DNA of 64,000 nucleotides from Erpobdella octoculata (GCA_963978895.1 OZ022247.1:17282312-17346311), one strand, 5' to 3'. Counted from the stretch's first letter, positions 1-11,955 are shown. The notes: generated from the sequence alone by a model not told the origin. Numbers and translations: made by a program.

Positions 1-580
1 TCATCATCCATGAAAATTTTTCAATTTCTTCAAACAAGTTTGACTTTCTGAGTAATAAAAAAAATAAGCAAAACTACATATTGATGCTCGGAAAATTTCT
101 ACTTGAGAAAAACATATCTGTTCAACATGCAGGAGAGGAAGGTGATGCCGATGTTGTAATAGTTCGTTTGGCTCTAGAGCTTGCAACGCGATCAAAAGAA
201 ATTGTTACAGTAATTTCTGAAGACACAGATATTTTGGTTTTATTGATCCATCATGTTTCCGAGAAACATCCTATTTTCATACAAACCAAAACAAACACAA
301 TTAATATTGTTGAGGCACAAAAGGTGATAGGAAAGTCAGCATGTGAACTGTTGCCTTTTGTACATGCAATGTCAGGATGTGACACGACGTCATCTTTTTT
401 TCGTCAGGGAAAGTTAAAAGCATTCAAATTGTTGCAAAAACTATCCGTGGTTAAAAAAGAAAAAATTAGAGCATTTGGAAATTCCGAAACCTCAAAAGAT
501 GACATCAGATGCATTGGAGAGGAGTTTATGCTGTCTCTGTATGGCTCGAAAGAATCCATTCATACTTTAGATGAGCTGAG
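1..580 (+). pseudogene. PIN-like domain protein, 5'-truncated exon (uncharacterised family)
   Basis: The frame is open from the window edge, so the first ATG at 84 is probably internal. The protein carries the acidic clusters EEGDADVVIV and SEDTDILVLL, then FVHAMSGCDTTSSFF. This is the layout of a large uncharacterised invertebrate family with a PIN/XPG-like nuclease fold, in which the acidic residues would bind metal. A stop follows at 582, but CTGAG|GTAAAT at 580/581 is a good splice donor. Using it joins in frame to the exon at 860, which continues the family's conserved sequence. No nuclease activity is known to me for this family. I call it a pseudogene because its last exon is split by a LINE; this exon itself has no lesion. 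Confidence 0.65.
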
Positions 581-859
581 GTAAATAACTTAAATTTTCT
601 TTAAATGCAAAGTATTTTAAACAATGTTATTGTTAAGATGTTTTGCGCAATTGAAAAACACTATGTTATTCCATGTAATTTTCCATTAACTTCAAGAACA
701 TAACTATAAATTGTTCAATGTAAAACATGATTTATCAATAAGACAACAAAATTTAGATACCCAAGTCTTGACGACAAAAAAAAATAGTTAATAGTAAATT
801 TAAAATAGTCATAAATAAAATTACGTGGAAAAATACAAATTAATTTTAATTTCATTCAG

Positions 860-1014
860 GTACATGATTATGATGTCAACGAAGTATGTACCACTGGAAT
901 GCCTTCCACCGATATCCAGGGCAGCATATTTCCACAGTTTGCTAGTTCATCTTCAGACAAATACATGGAAATCTTTGAGATCAAGTTTGCCAAAGGAAGA
1001 ATATGGCTATACAT
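860..1014 (+). pseudogene. PIN-like gene, second visible exon
   Basis: The acceptor TTTCATTCAG ends at 859. With donor 580 the split codon AGG is rebuilt. The exon encodes LECLPPISRAAYFHSLLVHLQ and then KEEYGY, matching the family's LPPTS..A..FHS..V..Q region that precedes its Cys-rich tail. A pogo-like transposon begins at 1012. The exon can either be read straight through the pre-insertion site (TA at 1010-1011 joined to 2927) or end at the donor AT|GTAGGG at 1014/1015, inside the transposon terminus. Both continue in frame into the sequence at 2924. Confidence 0.6.
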
Positions 1015-2924
1015 GTAGGGGAGAACCGGACTGAATAGCCACTGTACAGAAGGGTCACTGAGATTTTCTCATTTGTTAAATTATTTTTTACGCCCATCTC
1101 TTTTTTAAAATGCGTATATATGTGAACTCTTTGTTCAGTGTTGTTCTTTTGTCTCTCGTGTATTTCGTTCAGCATTTATAGAGCTTTTTGTTTTTTCGCA
1201 CGAAAAAGTGAAAACGAGTCAGGTCAGAACTATTCTATTCTTATCAAATATTTAAGTTTATATTTTGTAAGATCTTTTTAGTAAATAAAGAGATGTTTGA
1301 TTAATATTTTAATATAAAGTTTGGATGTCAAAAATTATTATTTTGCTCGTAGCTGACTAAAATGCTCGTACATCTCGGTTCGTACTAAATGACCACTGTA
1401 AGGTCGTACTGAATGACCCTAGTTATTCAGTATTACTGAATGTTTAAATTTTCATAAATGTGTTTAGGTTCATTATTGATCAAAATGTTAATGTAATATA
1501 ATGAAATTGTTTAATATATTAAAGACATGTACATATTAATCACTACTTAATGTTGTCATGGTTATGTTTCAGAATGAGAAACAGACTATCTACAGCTGTG
1601 AAGGGGGGATGGTCCCAAAAAAACATGGAAAGAGCAGTAGAAGATGTTTTGAAAGCTTGCTTGCCAGTTAAATCTGCAGCTGAGAAGCACCAAGTGAGTA
1701 GAACATCACTGAGGCGTAGACTGGATGCAATGCGCAGAGGAGATAGTTTTGAAAGTAAAGCTTATTCTTCAAAATCCCGATGTACCGCTTCAAAATACAG
1801 ATGATCTGCTTCCAAATCCTAATTTTCTTGCTACAGACATCTTGTTTACACCACAACAGCCTGTTTATGGAATAGTGACTAAAGAAGAAGTTCAAACTCC
1901 CAACAGCTCTATGGTCGTTGTCGAACCTAGTGGATCAGAGTTATCGGCAACACTTCAGATGATCCGCCCATTTCCGAAAGCTGCAGCTCGCAAACGAGGT
2001 GGGGGCGGAAGAAACTGTCTTCTACCATATTGACAGATACTCCTGTAAAGAATGTTTTGCAGAAAGAAAGGACAGAAAGAGATTTGAGGAGATGCAAGTT
2101 AAAAACATCAAAACTTGCAGCAAGAAGGGATATTTCTAAAAGCTTCCCAGACATCGAGCCTGACGGGAAATCAACATTCAAAAATATGCTCACCAGTAAA
2201 GATCCTCATTTTAGCATTGACAGCGCCAAGATAGAAATAAGGGATTGGTGTCTTTTTGAATATGTTTTTGACTCAAAAACCTATTATGTAGGCAAAATTG
2301 TTGAAGTAAAAGAGGATAAAGTTTCGGCTGATTTTTTGAAATTTGTATACAAAGATAAAGACACTGAAGAGGCCAAATTTTTATCTAAAGATAAAGGGAT
2401 TTGTGAGGCTGATATGGATCAGATTGTTGTAAAACTAGGAGATCCAATCCTTCAAAAATCGAAGCGCAGAAATGGACATATACAATTTTCTTTTGACTTT
2501 TCAGCATATAGTCTTGGTTTATAGGCTACAACATTTCAATAAAATGACAAAAATTTTTTTAATTAACATTAATAAAGATTTTTCTGTGAAATAAAATATT
2601 TTGGCTTACCATTTGTTGAGAATTGCGTCTTCTATAATAAAATTTGCATGAGTGGCTATTGAGTACTTGGGGGTGGCCATTCAATACTACCAGGTTGTAC
2701 TGAATGGCCAGCCAGAAATTTTGGAAGAGGTTGCGTTATTTGTCGTTTTTTTTATAAAATTCTTATAATTTGAAAAGTTTTAATAAGCGGTTTTCAGTAG
2801 TGGAATGTTTTTGCTTTCATTATGTGAAAAAAATTTATTTCTATCACTTATAGTTTTTTTGTATGATTGATTTGAATAAAAGTGTAAAATTGTCTGGCCA
2901 TTAGGTACCACTCTCCCCTACAGG
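1012..2924 (+). mobile_element. Pogo/Tigger-like DNA transposon, internally deleted
   Basis: The TA target duplication is at 1010-1011 and 2925-2926. The terminal inverted repeats are CATGTAGGGGAGA and, on the other strand at the right end, CCTGTAGGGGAGA. Coding remnants lie in three frames. 1574-1750 holds a Psq/CENP-B-type helix-turn-helix (WSQKNMERAVEDVL, then TSLRRRL). 1740-2010 holds MIRPFPKAAARK. 2024-2524 starts with LTDTPVKN, the typical tail of pogo transposases. The DDE catalytic core is missing, so this copy is non-autonomous. Short ACTGAATGGCC-type motifs near both ends extend the inverted repeats. Confidence 0.75.
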
Positions 2925-3042
2925 TACGGAAATCCATCCAATTATTACAGACATCAATCCGGCACCACCAGAACTTCTCCAGGAGATCAGATGCAATTGT
3001 TCCAAGGGTGCATTGTTATGTTCCACATCATGCCTTGCAGTA
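2924..3042 (+). pseudogene. PIN-like gene, Cys-rich exon, left half
   Basis: The sequence CTCCCCTACAG|G at 2923/2924 is a strong splice acceptor formed by the transposon end. The exon reads HPIITDINPAPPELLQEI and then RCNCSKGALLCSTSC. This is the family's conserved APP-ELL-I-RCNC segment before the zinc-binding-like cysteines. The reading is cut by a LINE inserted after CAGTA at 3038-3042. Sequence after 3043 is A-rich LINE 5' end. Confidence 0.6.
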
Positions 3043-3839
3043 AAAAAAGTAAAAGAAAAAGAAAAGAAAAAGGCTATCGCTCGTAGAGTACGGACGTATT
3101 TGCTGCTGCTCCTTTATTGCGTACGTGACTTCGCTCACGTAGCGACCTTAGCGAAATTTATTCGATTTCTAATCGAAATTTTGTTTAAATTAGTTTAATT
3201 AGTTAATTTGATATTAACTTAAACGTTTATATACTGCTAAAGAAGTTCTGACTTCTACTTGTTGCATTCGGGAAATTCTGTTTTCCTGAATTGTTGCAGT
3301 TGGAAGTTCTATCTTCCAGGAGGTTCTGCCCTCTTCAGAAGGAAGTTCCGTCTTCCTTCGACATATTCGCCACTTCACCAAAACTCTTCACCTTCAACTC
3401 CAGCGTCCCAGCCACTTCCATCTTCACTTCTGCATTCTTCCACTCCACGTTCGACTTCTCTGACTCGTCTCTTTCTTCCTCTCAGCTTTTGAAAGGAAGA
3501 AGTTTCAGAAAGTTAAAGTCTTGAGCAAGAGTGTGCGCCGTGTCCCTTCAGTTTCCTCTTGAGTTTTTGAGAGGTTCGTTCGGAGGGCCAACGTTTTGAA
3601 GCGGTCATCTGGGTTTGAAACCCTTGAAGTTGTTTTGGAGTATTTTGCTTGATAAGGTAGTATCCTTAGATTTTTAGTTTTTACAGTACTTTCTGTACTG
3701 ATTTTGGTTTTTTATTGTATTATTTAGAAAATATTTTGTTATATTTTGTTTTTTTTGTACCTGTTGTACGAGAGTGTGTTTAGAACAGAGGACCATCGGC
3801 TTCTCCGTTGGGTCCGTTATTTCTTAATTAAGTTATTTA

Positions 3840-5293
3840 ATGGCCCTCCGGATGGAGCCAATGATCGTGAATAGCGACAGTAAGGCTGCAAAGCCTCAGA
3901 AAAGAAAAACTGAGTCGACAGGATCTCTGGATCTCAAAGAACCGTCGACTCAAAATGATAACATGAGAAAAGAGAAAAAATCTCTAGAGTTGAAGATGAT
4001 GCCTTTCAACTAGGAAAGGAAGAATTGCGAAAAACAAAAAAACTAGAGAAGAAGAAATCTTCAGAAAATGAACAGATAGAGATGGATGCTATTTCAGAAG
4101 CATCAAAGATTGAGGCAGTGGAGCTGTTGATTTTGGAGGAGAGGACCAAGATCAACCCTTTCAAGATAGAGGAAGCTCTTAAAAATTTACTGAAATCTCC
4201 TCTGAAAGTGTATTCGAGAGGACGTCATCTCTCAATAAGATGTTCTACCCAAATGGATGCTGACACTCTCAAGAAGGCTGAAAGTCTTGGAGGTTATAAA
4301 GTAAGAGTTTTTCTCAAGTTTAAACCTCGACCGGTTACAAAGCCAACAAAGAAGATGATCGTTCTTGGAGTACCCCATGAGATTCCATTGAACATCATAG
4401 AAGAGAAAGCTAGATGTCTTGAAGCCGCCAGGGTCAACAAGAAAGTGGATGGTCAACTCCAACCGACAACTGCTGTTACTCTCGTTTACGACGTTGGTAC
4501 CGTTGTACCAGAGAAGTTGTTTTTGGCGTATTTGGCATTCAAAATAAAGCCATACGTCAACGCACCAGTTCGTTGCTTCAAGTGCAACAACTTCGGACAC
4601 GTTGCGAAGTATTGCAGAGGAGAGACTTCCTGCCCCAGATGCGCTGGACCACACGCCTTTAAAGATTGCAAGGCAGATCAAGCAGCAAAGCCCATCTGTG
4701 CTAGTTGTAAAAACACAGAACACTGCACAGGAGACAGAAGCTGCTCGAAATATGTAGCAGCAGTCACCCTCAACAAGATTGTTGCCACAAAGGGTGTATC
4801 CTATGCAGAGGCAGTGAAGTTGACCAAGAAAACAGAATCATCTGCAGCACCAGCGACCACTTCGGTACCAACTCGACAGCAGCCAAGTATTCCAAAAGAA
4901 AGTCCTGTGGTAGTGAAGCAGTTCAAAGAAGCTTCCACTCAAACCTGCGAGATGGCGACACAAACGGTGGAAAAAGATTTTGAGCAACACTCCAAAAAAG
5001 ATGCAGCAACTGGTTGTGATGACAACTCAGTGTCACTTAGTCTACTTGCTCAGATCATCACAAACGGCACTGATGATGATCTCAAACCTCAGGGCAAAGG
5101 ATGGAGTCAAAAAAGTTTCAAAGAAATCCAATGTCGAATGAGAGAAGCCATGTATCGGACAATTCTGAGGTCAACACATGGTACACAAAAAGCTGATGAG
5201 TTAAAGAAACAGATGGCAATTATTGCGTCGCAGTTTATCAAACCGCAATCGCGACCTAGTTCTGCTTCTTCACTCAAACATGGACAACAATAG
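3840..5293 (+). pseudogene. LINE ORF1, gag-like nucleic-acid-binding protein
   Basis: The likely start is ATG 3840 (MALRMEPMIVNSD). The frame breaks near 3972, in or beside the A-run, and continues as ELRKTKKLEKKKSS from about 4022 to the stop at 5291-5293. A charged N-terminus precedes three CCHC zinc knuckles: CFKCNNFGHVAKYC, CPRCAGPHAFKDC and CASCKNTEHCTGDRSC. Such proteins coat the retrotransposon RNA. The C-terminal part is Ser/Thr/Gln-rich. Its end overlaps the ORF2 start by 14 nt. Confidence 0.85.
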
Positions 5294-8200
5294 TTCCATC
5301 ATCCAGTGGAATTGCAGAGGCATAAGAAATAAAAGTGCCGAATTAGCAGTCAACATCAACGTCTTTACTCCACCTCCAGTCGTCATTTTGTTACAGGAGA
5401 CATTTCTCAACTCGCCTTTCAAGTTTCAAGGGTACAACGTGATTCGAGTTGATCGCCCAAACAGAGATGGAAATGGAGTTGCCACTTTGATTAAAGAAGG
5501 CATTCCATTCCATGAAGACACTCTGTCAGCAGACCCTGCCATATTATCGACTACCATCAGATTTCAAAATGGCCAGGTAGTTGATTTCATTAACGCATAC
5601 GTCAACCCGTCAGACAATCGACAAGAGACCAGGGAGATTTTAAGGAAGACACTTGCCAGGCCAAACATCTTCTTTGCAGGTGATCTTAATGCTCACTCCA
5701 GTCTCTTTGGCCACAAGTTGAGAAATCGTAGAGGTCATTTTCTCGAAGACCTGATGGCGGCTCACAGTTTAGTGACCCTGAACGATGGCTCAGGGACCCA
5801 CGACACTGCAACAAATGGAAGAACGCCAATCGACATCACGATTACGACGCCTCAACTCTCCATCAAATCAACATGGACTGTCCTTGAAGATACGATGGAG
5901 AGCGATCATCATCCGATCCTCATCACTCTAAACAACAAACTCGAGAAACGTTCAAGAACTTCTCGAGTCTTCAATACAACCAAAACAGACTGGCATCAAT
6001 ACAACGCCATGGTTGCAGAGTTGATGAAGACGATACAGAAAGATGAAAATGTCGAGCAACTATTCAACGATTTTCAGAAAACGCTGACAGAGGCTATCGT
6101 GATGTCGACTCCATCACCAAAGTCTACGATGAAAAAAGATCGTCCAGCAGTGCCTTTCTGGAATGCCAATTGCAAAACAGCAATCAAGCTAAGAAATAGA
6201 GCGAAAAACATCTACAAGAGAATTCCGACGCCGATCAATAAAGAAGAATACAGAAAACTCAGAAGAGAAGCACAAAAGGTTGATGAAGACGATACAGAAA
6301 GATGAAAATGTCGAGCAACTATTCAACGATTTTCAGAAAACGCTGACAGAGGCTATCGTGATGTCGACTCCATCACCAAAGTCTACGATGAAAAAAGATC
6401 GTCCAGCAGTGCCTTTCTGGAATGCCAATTGCAAAACAGCAATCAAGCTAAGAAATAGAGCGAAAAACATCTACAAGAGAATTCCGACGCCGATCAATAA
6501 AGAAGAATACAGAAAACTCAGAAGAGAAGCACAAAAGGTTGTCAGAGAAGCCAAAGCCAGCCACTGGCAACGCTTTTGTTCAACTCTCGACTGTCACACT
6601 TCACTCGATCGACTTTGGAGAACGGTCAAAAGCATGGCCGGACAGAAGACCAAAAGTGAAGAAGTCGTCTTGCAAAATCCAACAGATGGCAAATTCCTCT
6701 ACTCCGAAGTCGAAAATGCCAACCTATTGGCTGAAACAATAGCCGCAAATTCGTCAGACGAAAATCTCCACCATAACTTCATAAAAGAGAAAGCGGCAAG
6801 AGAGCGAAACTTCAAAATTGATCGGCGTCGTCCACCTTCTACTGATGCTCAAGAACTCAATGAACCGATCTCAATATCGGAACTCAACGACATTCTCAAC
6901 AAGCAGACCAGAAACACGGCACCTGGACCAGACGGAGTGACGTATGAAATGTTGAGGAAACTGGATGGCGAAAACCGAGAGCAACTCCTCGACATTATCA
7001 ACGAATCATGGAGTCAAAGCATGCTACCAACTTCATGGAAAAAGTCTATCGTCATCGCCATTCCAAAGCCAAACAAGCCGAGAAACAATCCAAACTCGTA
7101 CAGGCCGATCTCACTGAATTCCACTGTTTGCAAAACAGTCGAGAAGATTCTGAAAAAAAGGCTGACACACTTCATAGCCAAGAAACAGCGACTTGGACCA
7201 GAGCAGTCGGGCTTCCTCAACGGAAGATGTACGCTCGATCAGATATTGCGACTTCAGCACGACATCGCATACAGTGTGAGAAACAGATCGGCCACGCTGG
7301 GAGTTTTTCTCGACTTAGAAAAGGCTTTCGATCTCGTATGGAGAAGTGGCGTTCTACAGAGACTCGAAAAAATGGGCATTCGAGGAAGAATGCTCGAATG
7401 GCTGGCGGATTTTTTACAAAATCGTACGATAAAAGTGAGAATTGGAGAGACACTCTCAAACGAAAGAACAATCGATAATGGAACTCCGCAAGGCAGTGTC
7501 CTGAGTCCTTTGCTCTTCATCTTGCTTCTCGACGTCATTCCGAGACCTCCAGATGGCATAAAACTCTCGTTATACGCCGATGACTGTGCAATCTGGACAA
7601 CTGGTCGAAACACGGAGAAACTCTTCAACAATCTGCAAAAATACCTCAACCAAGTTGATGAGGTGTTGACTAACTGGGGCTTCAAGATCTCGGCGGGAAA
7701 GTCTTCCTTTGTCTTCTTCTCAAAGATCTCAGATCTCCTCCAAGACGTCGAAAAACGAAACCTAGTGATTGGCAACATCGCTCTCCAGAGGTTGAGGAGC
7801 GTTCGTTTTCTCGGAGTAGTCTTTGACGAAGGATTGACGTGGAAGAACCAGATAGCTGAAACAGCTAAAAAAGCAGAAAAAAGAGTTAACGTCTTGCGAG
7901 CAACCACTGGGCTCAGTTGGGGACTAAGAAAAGACAACCTTTTGATGCTCTACAGAGCCATAGTCAGATCGGTCCTTGACTATGGCTGCGAAGCGTTCAA
8001 TCAGTCTGCTGCCTCTTCCAAAAAAGTCTTAGATCGAGTACAGAGAAAAGCACTCATGGTCGTGACTGGTGCCCTCAGAGGAACCAGTCTTGCCTCACTC
8101 CAAGTCGACTGCGGAGAGATGCCTCTTGAAATAAGACGAGAACAGCAGACAACACTCTACGCCATTCGTACCAGACGGATCAAAGATCATCCCACGAAAG

Positions 8201-9365
8201 AAATCTTCTTTCCGAAACCGTGGGATAAAGCCGTTTGGACGAAAAGAAACATGAGTAAAAGGAGACAAAAGCGTGTCATCACTTCTGCCCCGAAGAGGAT
8301 CATTGATTCGTTGAAGAAGCTTGAAAATTTCGACTTCCCCGACGACGGACCATTGTTGACGCCACCCTGGAAACTTTTTTCTCCAGCCATCGACACATCC
8401 CTGCTAGGCTGCGAGAAAAGCTCTCCATCAGTACTCCCGAGAGCTTTAGAAAAAATCGCCACATATCAAGGAACTGTGGCGATCTACACAGATGCTTCAA
8501 AAGTGAAAGAAAAGACGGCCATCGGTGTCTTCTTCAAAACTCTCAACGTCGAGTTTGCAAGAAGAACTCCAGATAATATCTCAATTTTCACAGCCGAGAT
8601 AACAGCCATTCAAACTGCTCTTGAGATCATCCTTGAAATCGCAGAAAACTTTCAAGAAAACGCTGGAACGAACAAAGTTACCATCTTCACGGATTCTCTA
8701 AGTTCGATTTCAGCGCTCCAGTTCAAGAACAAAATTCATCTTCGGACACATGCAACAGATGTTCTCACTCTGGTAACAGAATGCAGCAAGAAGAAGATAG
8801 CCTGCAACCTTGTCTGGGTTCCCAGCCACGTTGGGATACCTGGAAATGAAAAGGCTGACAGGCTTGCAACAAGTGCAATTGCATCACCGGAAGTCCAACT
8901 GAAAACACACGTTGAATTGGCAGACATCAAAAACTTTGTCAAAACGAGAGCAGACAGCAGTGGCAGACAAACTGGTCGATCGGTAAAGACAGCAACTTTT
9001 TTAGAAGAATCTGTCCAACAGTCAGCATGAAATCGCCTTTTAAAGATTCTGGCTCGAGAGAGAAAGAGATCATCATCGGAAAACTCCGACTTGGCAAAAC
9101 GACTCTCAATTCTGAGTTGCACAAAATGGGCATATTGGAGTCTGGAGTCTGTGAAAGATGTTGCGATGGAGCTCCAGAGACAGTTGAACATTTTCTGATG
9201 AATTGTCCAGGAAGACTGTCTCTCCAGAGGTCGCTGAAAGAATGCTGTATAAAACAGGGAAAAAAGCAAATATTGGAAGAAATTCTTAACGACAGAGCAG
9301 CCACAACGTTGATCTTTGCGTGGATAAAAAAAAAAGAGCGAAATCTACAACTTGAAAAAAAGTGA
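5280..9365 (+). pseudogene. LINE ORF2: APE endonuclease, reverse transcriptase, RNase H
   Basis: The start is ATG 5280, overlapping ORF1. The endonuclease spans about 5300-5940 (IIQWNCRGIR, LLQETF, FFAGDLNAHSS, SDHHPILI). The RT spans about 6890-7900 (TAPGPDGVTYEML, SYRPISLNSTVCK, FLDLEKAFD, GTPQGSVLSPLLF, catalytic YADD). The RNase H spans about 8470-8890 (YTDASK, FTAEITAIQTAL, FTDSLSSI, WVPSHVGIPGNEKADRLA). A terminal Cys/His motif follows (CERCCDGAPETVEHFL). A 259-bp tandem duplication shifts the frame at about 6280, and one more shift near 8950 separates the C-terminus (9027-9365), so no intact polyprotein is possible. Confidence 0.9.
6021..6538 (+). repeat. 259-bp perfect tandem duplication inside LINE ORF2
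   Basis: Copy 1 is 6021-6279 and copy 2 is 6280-6538. By eye the copies are identical. The breakpoints share the microhomology GTTG (GAGTTGATG before copy 1, AGGTTGTCAG after copy 2). Because 259 is not a multiple of 3, the duplication by itself breaks ORF2 between the endonuclease and the RT. Confidence 0.95.
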
Positions 9366-9707
9366 TGATGATGATGATCTCACTTGTAGATTTTGATATA
9401 ACCACGCCCCAGCTGTCGATCAACACCATCAACCAGGTCGGCCAACAACGATAAAAAGCAAACTGGGAAAAAAGTGTCAAAACACCACGTGCGACAAAAA
9501 CGAATTCTCCTGATTGGCTGCAATTGACACAGCACGATTGTCACTTCTGACCACTTTTTGCGAAGAAATTCAAAACTCGATTATTTCTCTTCACATCGGA
9601 GCTAATATCTTGCTGTCTCTCATTTGATGTTTTCAACATTTTGGAGCCACCACCGTCCAAATCGACTTCAAGTCGGAAAAGGACGTTAAATCAAACAACA
9701 ACAACAA

Positions 9708-9798
9708 CAGTATTCACTGCAAGTGTGGTGGACAGTGTGAAAATGCTCCCATTGTAACACCGGAAAAAATTTCAGCAATTGACGACACAGCTGAGTAA
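9708..9798 (+). pseudogene. PIN-like gene, terminal Cys-rich piece
   Basis: Just after the LINE tail the frame reads IHCKCGGQCENAPIV and ends at TAA 9796-9798. CKCGGQCEN matches the family's final C-x-G-x-x-C-x-N motif that follows the CS..C cysteines at 3020-3033. It is therefore the 3' half of the exon at 2924-3042. Simple collapse of the CAGTA duplication leaves the two halves one base out of phase. Either there is a further 1-bp indel or the breakpoints differ slightly. Confidence 0.6.
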
Positions 9799-9802
9799 AA
9801 TC

Positions 9803-9808
9803 AATAAA
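9803..9808 (+). terminator. AATAAA polyadenylation signal of the PIN-like gene
   Basis: The canonical AATAAA lies 5 nt past the stop codon of the terminal PIN-like exon. Confidence 0.55.
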
Positions 9809-10083
9809 ATACATTTTTGAAAAACTGCTGTGGCCATTATCCTTTGAACAAATTGTTAGTTTCTATATCGTCTTGGTTAGACTGTGTTATTTAATGTCGT
9901 CTATCCATCCCTGATGTAGAACTTAAATAAGTCATTTCAGACAATATTGCATGTATATAGTTATTTTTCTTTGCTGTTATGTTAAACTTAAACATCTGTC
10001 ATCTTCCAAATAACATGTATAAGAAACTTGATGTTATTGTTAAATATATCAGTGTTGTAATGATGAGATAATATTTTTCATAA
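9809..10083. other. AT-rich spacer
   Basis: I see no open frame or recognisable repeat here. Confidence 0.5.
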
Positions 10084-10176
10084 TACGTTGCCCGGGGATT
10101 TTAGATGTTTTTCTAATGTTTGTCTCTCTCGCTCACGTTTCCTTCTCCGCTTTCTCGTTCCCGGTCGCTTTTCCGC
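10084..10176 (-). mobile_element. Helitron family A, 3'-end fragment
   Basis: GTTGCCCGGGG, then TTTTAGATG and the TGTTTGTCTCTCTCGCTC block, ending in CCGCG before a (TA)n tract. This is the subterminal part of the family A 3' end in minus orientation. The final hairpin arm and CTAG are missing. Confidence 0.7.

Positions 10177-10261
<85 letters not shown>
10177..10261. repeat. (TA)n microsatellite
   Basis: About 84 bp of pure TA joins the Helitron A fragment to Helitron C. It is the variable internal or terminal tract of these elements. Other long TA tracts lie at about 11957-12030, 27939-28006, 31732-31800, 42376-42447, 42867-42919 and 52915-52964. Confidence 0.95.
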
Positions 10262-10266
<5 letters not shown>

Positions 10267-11827
10267 ACATGTCCTGACTGACTGACTGACTGACTGATGA
10301 CTGACTGATAATCAACGCCGAGCTCAAACGCCTCATGCTAGGAACGTGAAATTTGGAACTTATATTACTTTTATAGCGTAAACATACGCTAAAAAAGGAT
10401 TTCTGAAAATTTTGCTCCTGAGGGGAAAAAACTGGAAAACAAACTTTTTTCTAAAACAATGTATATCTCGAAAACCAAAAATGAGGAGATTTTGAAATTT
10501 GGTATATAGATTCTTTTTGAAAAATAAAAAGATACGTGTTTCACCATTTTTTAAAATTCGGTTTCCCGGACCTCAAATGTGGGTTGGAAAATTAGGTTAT
10601 TTGGTTTTTAAAGTAGCTTCTACTCAAAAACTGTTAATGCTACAGGAGTAAAAATTAGTATTTAGTTTTTACTCCAAAAATAATGAAATACGTGTTTTAG
10701 CATTTTTTGAAAATTTGGTTTCCAGGACTTCAAATGTGGGGTGGAAAATAGGGCTAATTGTCTTTTATAGTAACTGCTACTCAAAAACAGTAAATACCAC
10801 AGATGTAAAAATTATTATTTAGTTTCTTTTCTAAAAATAAAGATATACGTGTTTCACTATTTTTTACAAATTTGGTTTCCCGGACCTCAAATGTGGGTTG
10901 GAAAATTGGGTTATTTGGTTTTTAAAGTAGCTTCTACTCAAAAACTGTTAATGCTACAAAAGTAAAAATTAGTATTTAGTTTCTACTCTAAAACTAATGA
11001 TATAAGGGTTTCACAATTTTTTGAAAATTTGGTTTCCAGGACTTTAAATGTGGGTTGGAAAATAGGGTTATTTGGTTTTTAAAGTAACTGCTACTCAACA
11101 ACTGTAATTGCCACAGATGTAAAAATTAATACTTAGTATCTAATCAAAAAAAAAAGATATACGTGTTTCATCATTTTTTGGGTTATTTGGTTTTTAAAGT
11201 AGCTGCTACTCAAAACTGTTAATGCTACAGAAGTAAAAATTAGTATTTAGTTTCTACTCCAAAAATAATGAAATACGTGTTTTAGCATTTTTTGAAAATT
11301 TGGTTACCAGGACCTCAAATGTGGAGTGGAAATAAGGGTTATTTGATTTCAAAATAACTGCTACTCACAAACTGTAAGTGCTACAAATGTAAAAATTAGT
11401 ATTTTTAAGTTTTGTGCCGGTTAAAAGTAGCTAAGTTCAGTTTATCATCGGCCGGGCCAAGCCGTTATTTTAGAGTCTTCACACGGGCCAGGCCAAACCT
11501 TAAATCAAAGTGGGACGGGTCGAGGTTTTTCACCAAGTATATAGATATTTTAGTGATTTTAGGGTCTTCAGTTTGGCCGGGCCAAACCTGAGGTCAAGGT
11601 GGGACGGGCCGAAGTTTTTTATCAAGTATATAGAACTTCTAGGCCTGTAAAAATGGGCCGGGCCTAATTCAGACGGGCTGTGCCGGACCAGGAGTTTGGG
11701 TTTTTAAAACGGTCTGGGCTAATTTGTCGACGGGCCGAGCCGAGACTTAAAAAAATGATCTCTGCTATGGATGCACGGTTCAAACTCTCTAATTTCATGC
11801 GAGCGAAGCCGCTACGGGCACTGCTAG
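10262..11827 (+). mobile_element. Helitron family C, non-autonomous copy 1
   Basis: The 5' part has the GAACATGTCCTGACTGAC block followed by (GACT)n. The 3' end is CACTGCTAG followed by T, with a small hairpin AGCG-AAGC-CGCT upstream. Inside are about six direct repeats of roughly 156 bp (starting near 10535, 10692, 10848, 11004, 11162 and 11276), each with CTCAAATGTGG and TACTCAAAAACTG. A GC-rich GGCCGGGCC segment lies before the end. There is no coding capacity. Copy 2 is at 15878-17490 on the other strand. Confidence 0.8.
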
Positions 11828-11828
<1 letters not shown>

Positions 11829-11859
<31 letters not shown>

Positions 11860-11955
11860 CGCGGAATATATATATATATTTTAGATGTTTTTCTAATGTT
11901 TGTCTCTCTCGCTCCCGTTTCCTTCTCCGCTTTCCCGTTCCGGTCGCTTTTCCGC

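Larger units (their letters stand above)
3043..9707 (+). mobile_element. Near full-length I-group (I/Nimb-like) non-LTR retrotransposon
   Basis: The element is about 6.7 kb: a 5' UTR (3043-3839), a gag-like ORF1, an ORF2 with APE endonuclease, reverse transcriptase and RNase H, and a 3' UTR ending in an ACAACAACAACAAC tail. A likely 5-bp target duplication CAGTA lies at 3038-3042 and 9708-9712. The RNase H domain after the RT places it in the I group rather than CR1 or RTE. Codon use is GC-richer than the surroundings. The copy is dead: ORF1 has one frameshift, and ORF2 has a duplication-induced frameshift plus a second one near 8950. Confidence 0.88.

Noticed and set aside
3259..3524. Ser/Pro-rich small ORFs in the LINE 5' region
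   Set aside because: They lie in the LINE 5' UTR, overlap each other in two frames and lack any conserved motif.
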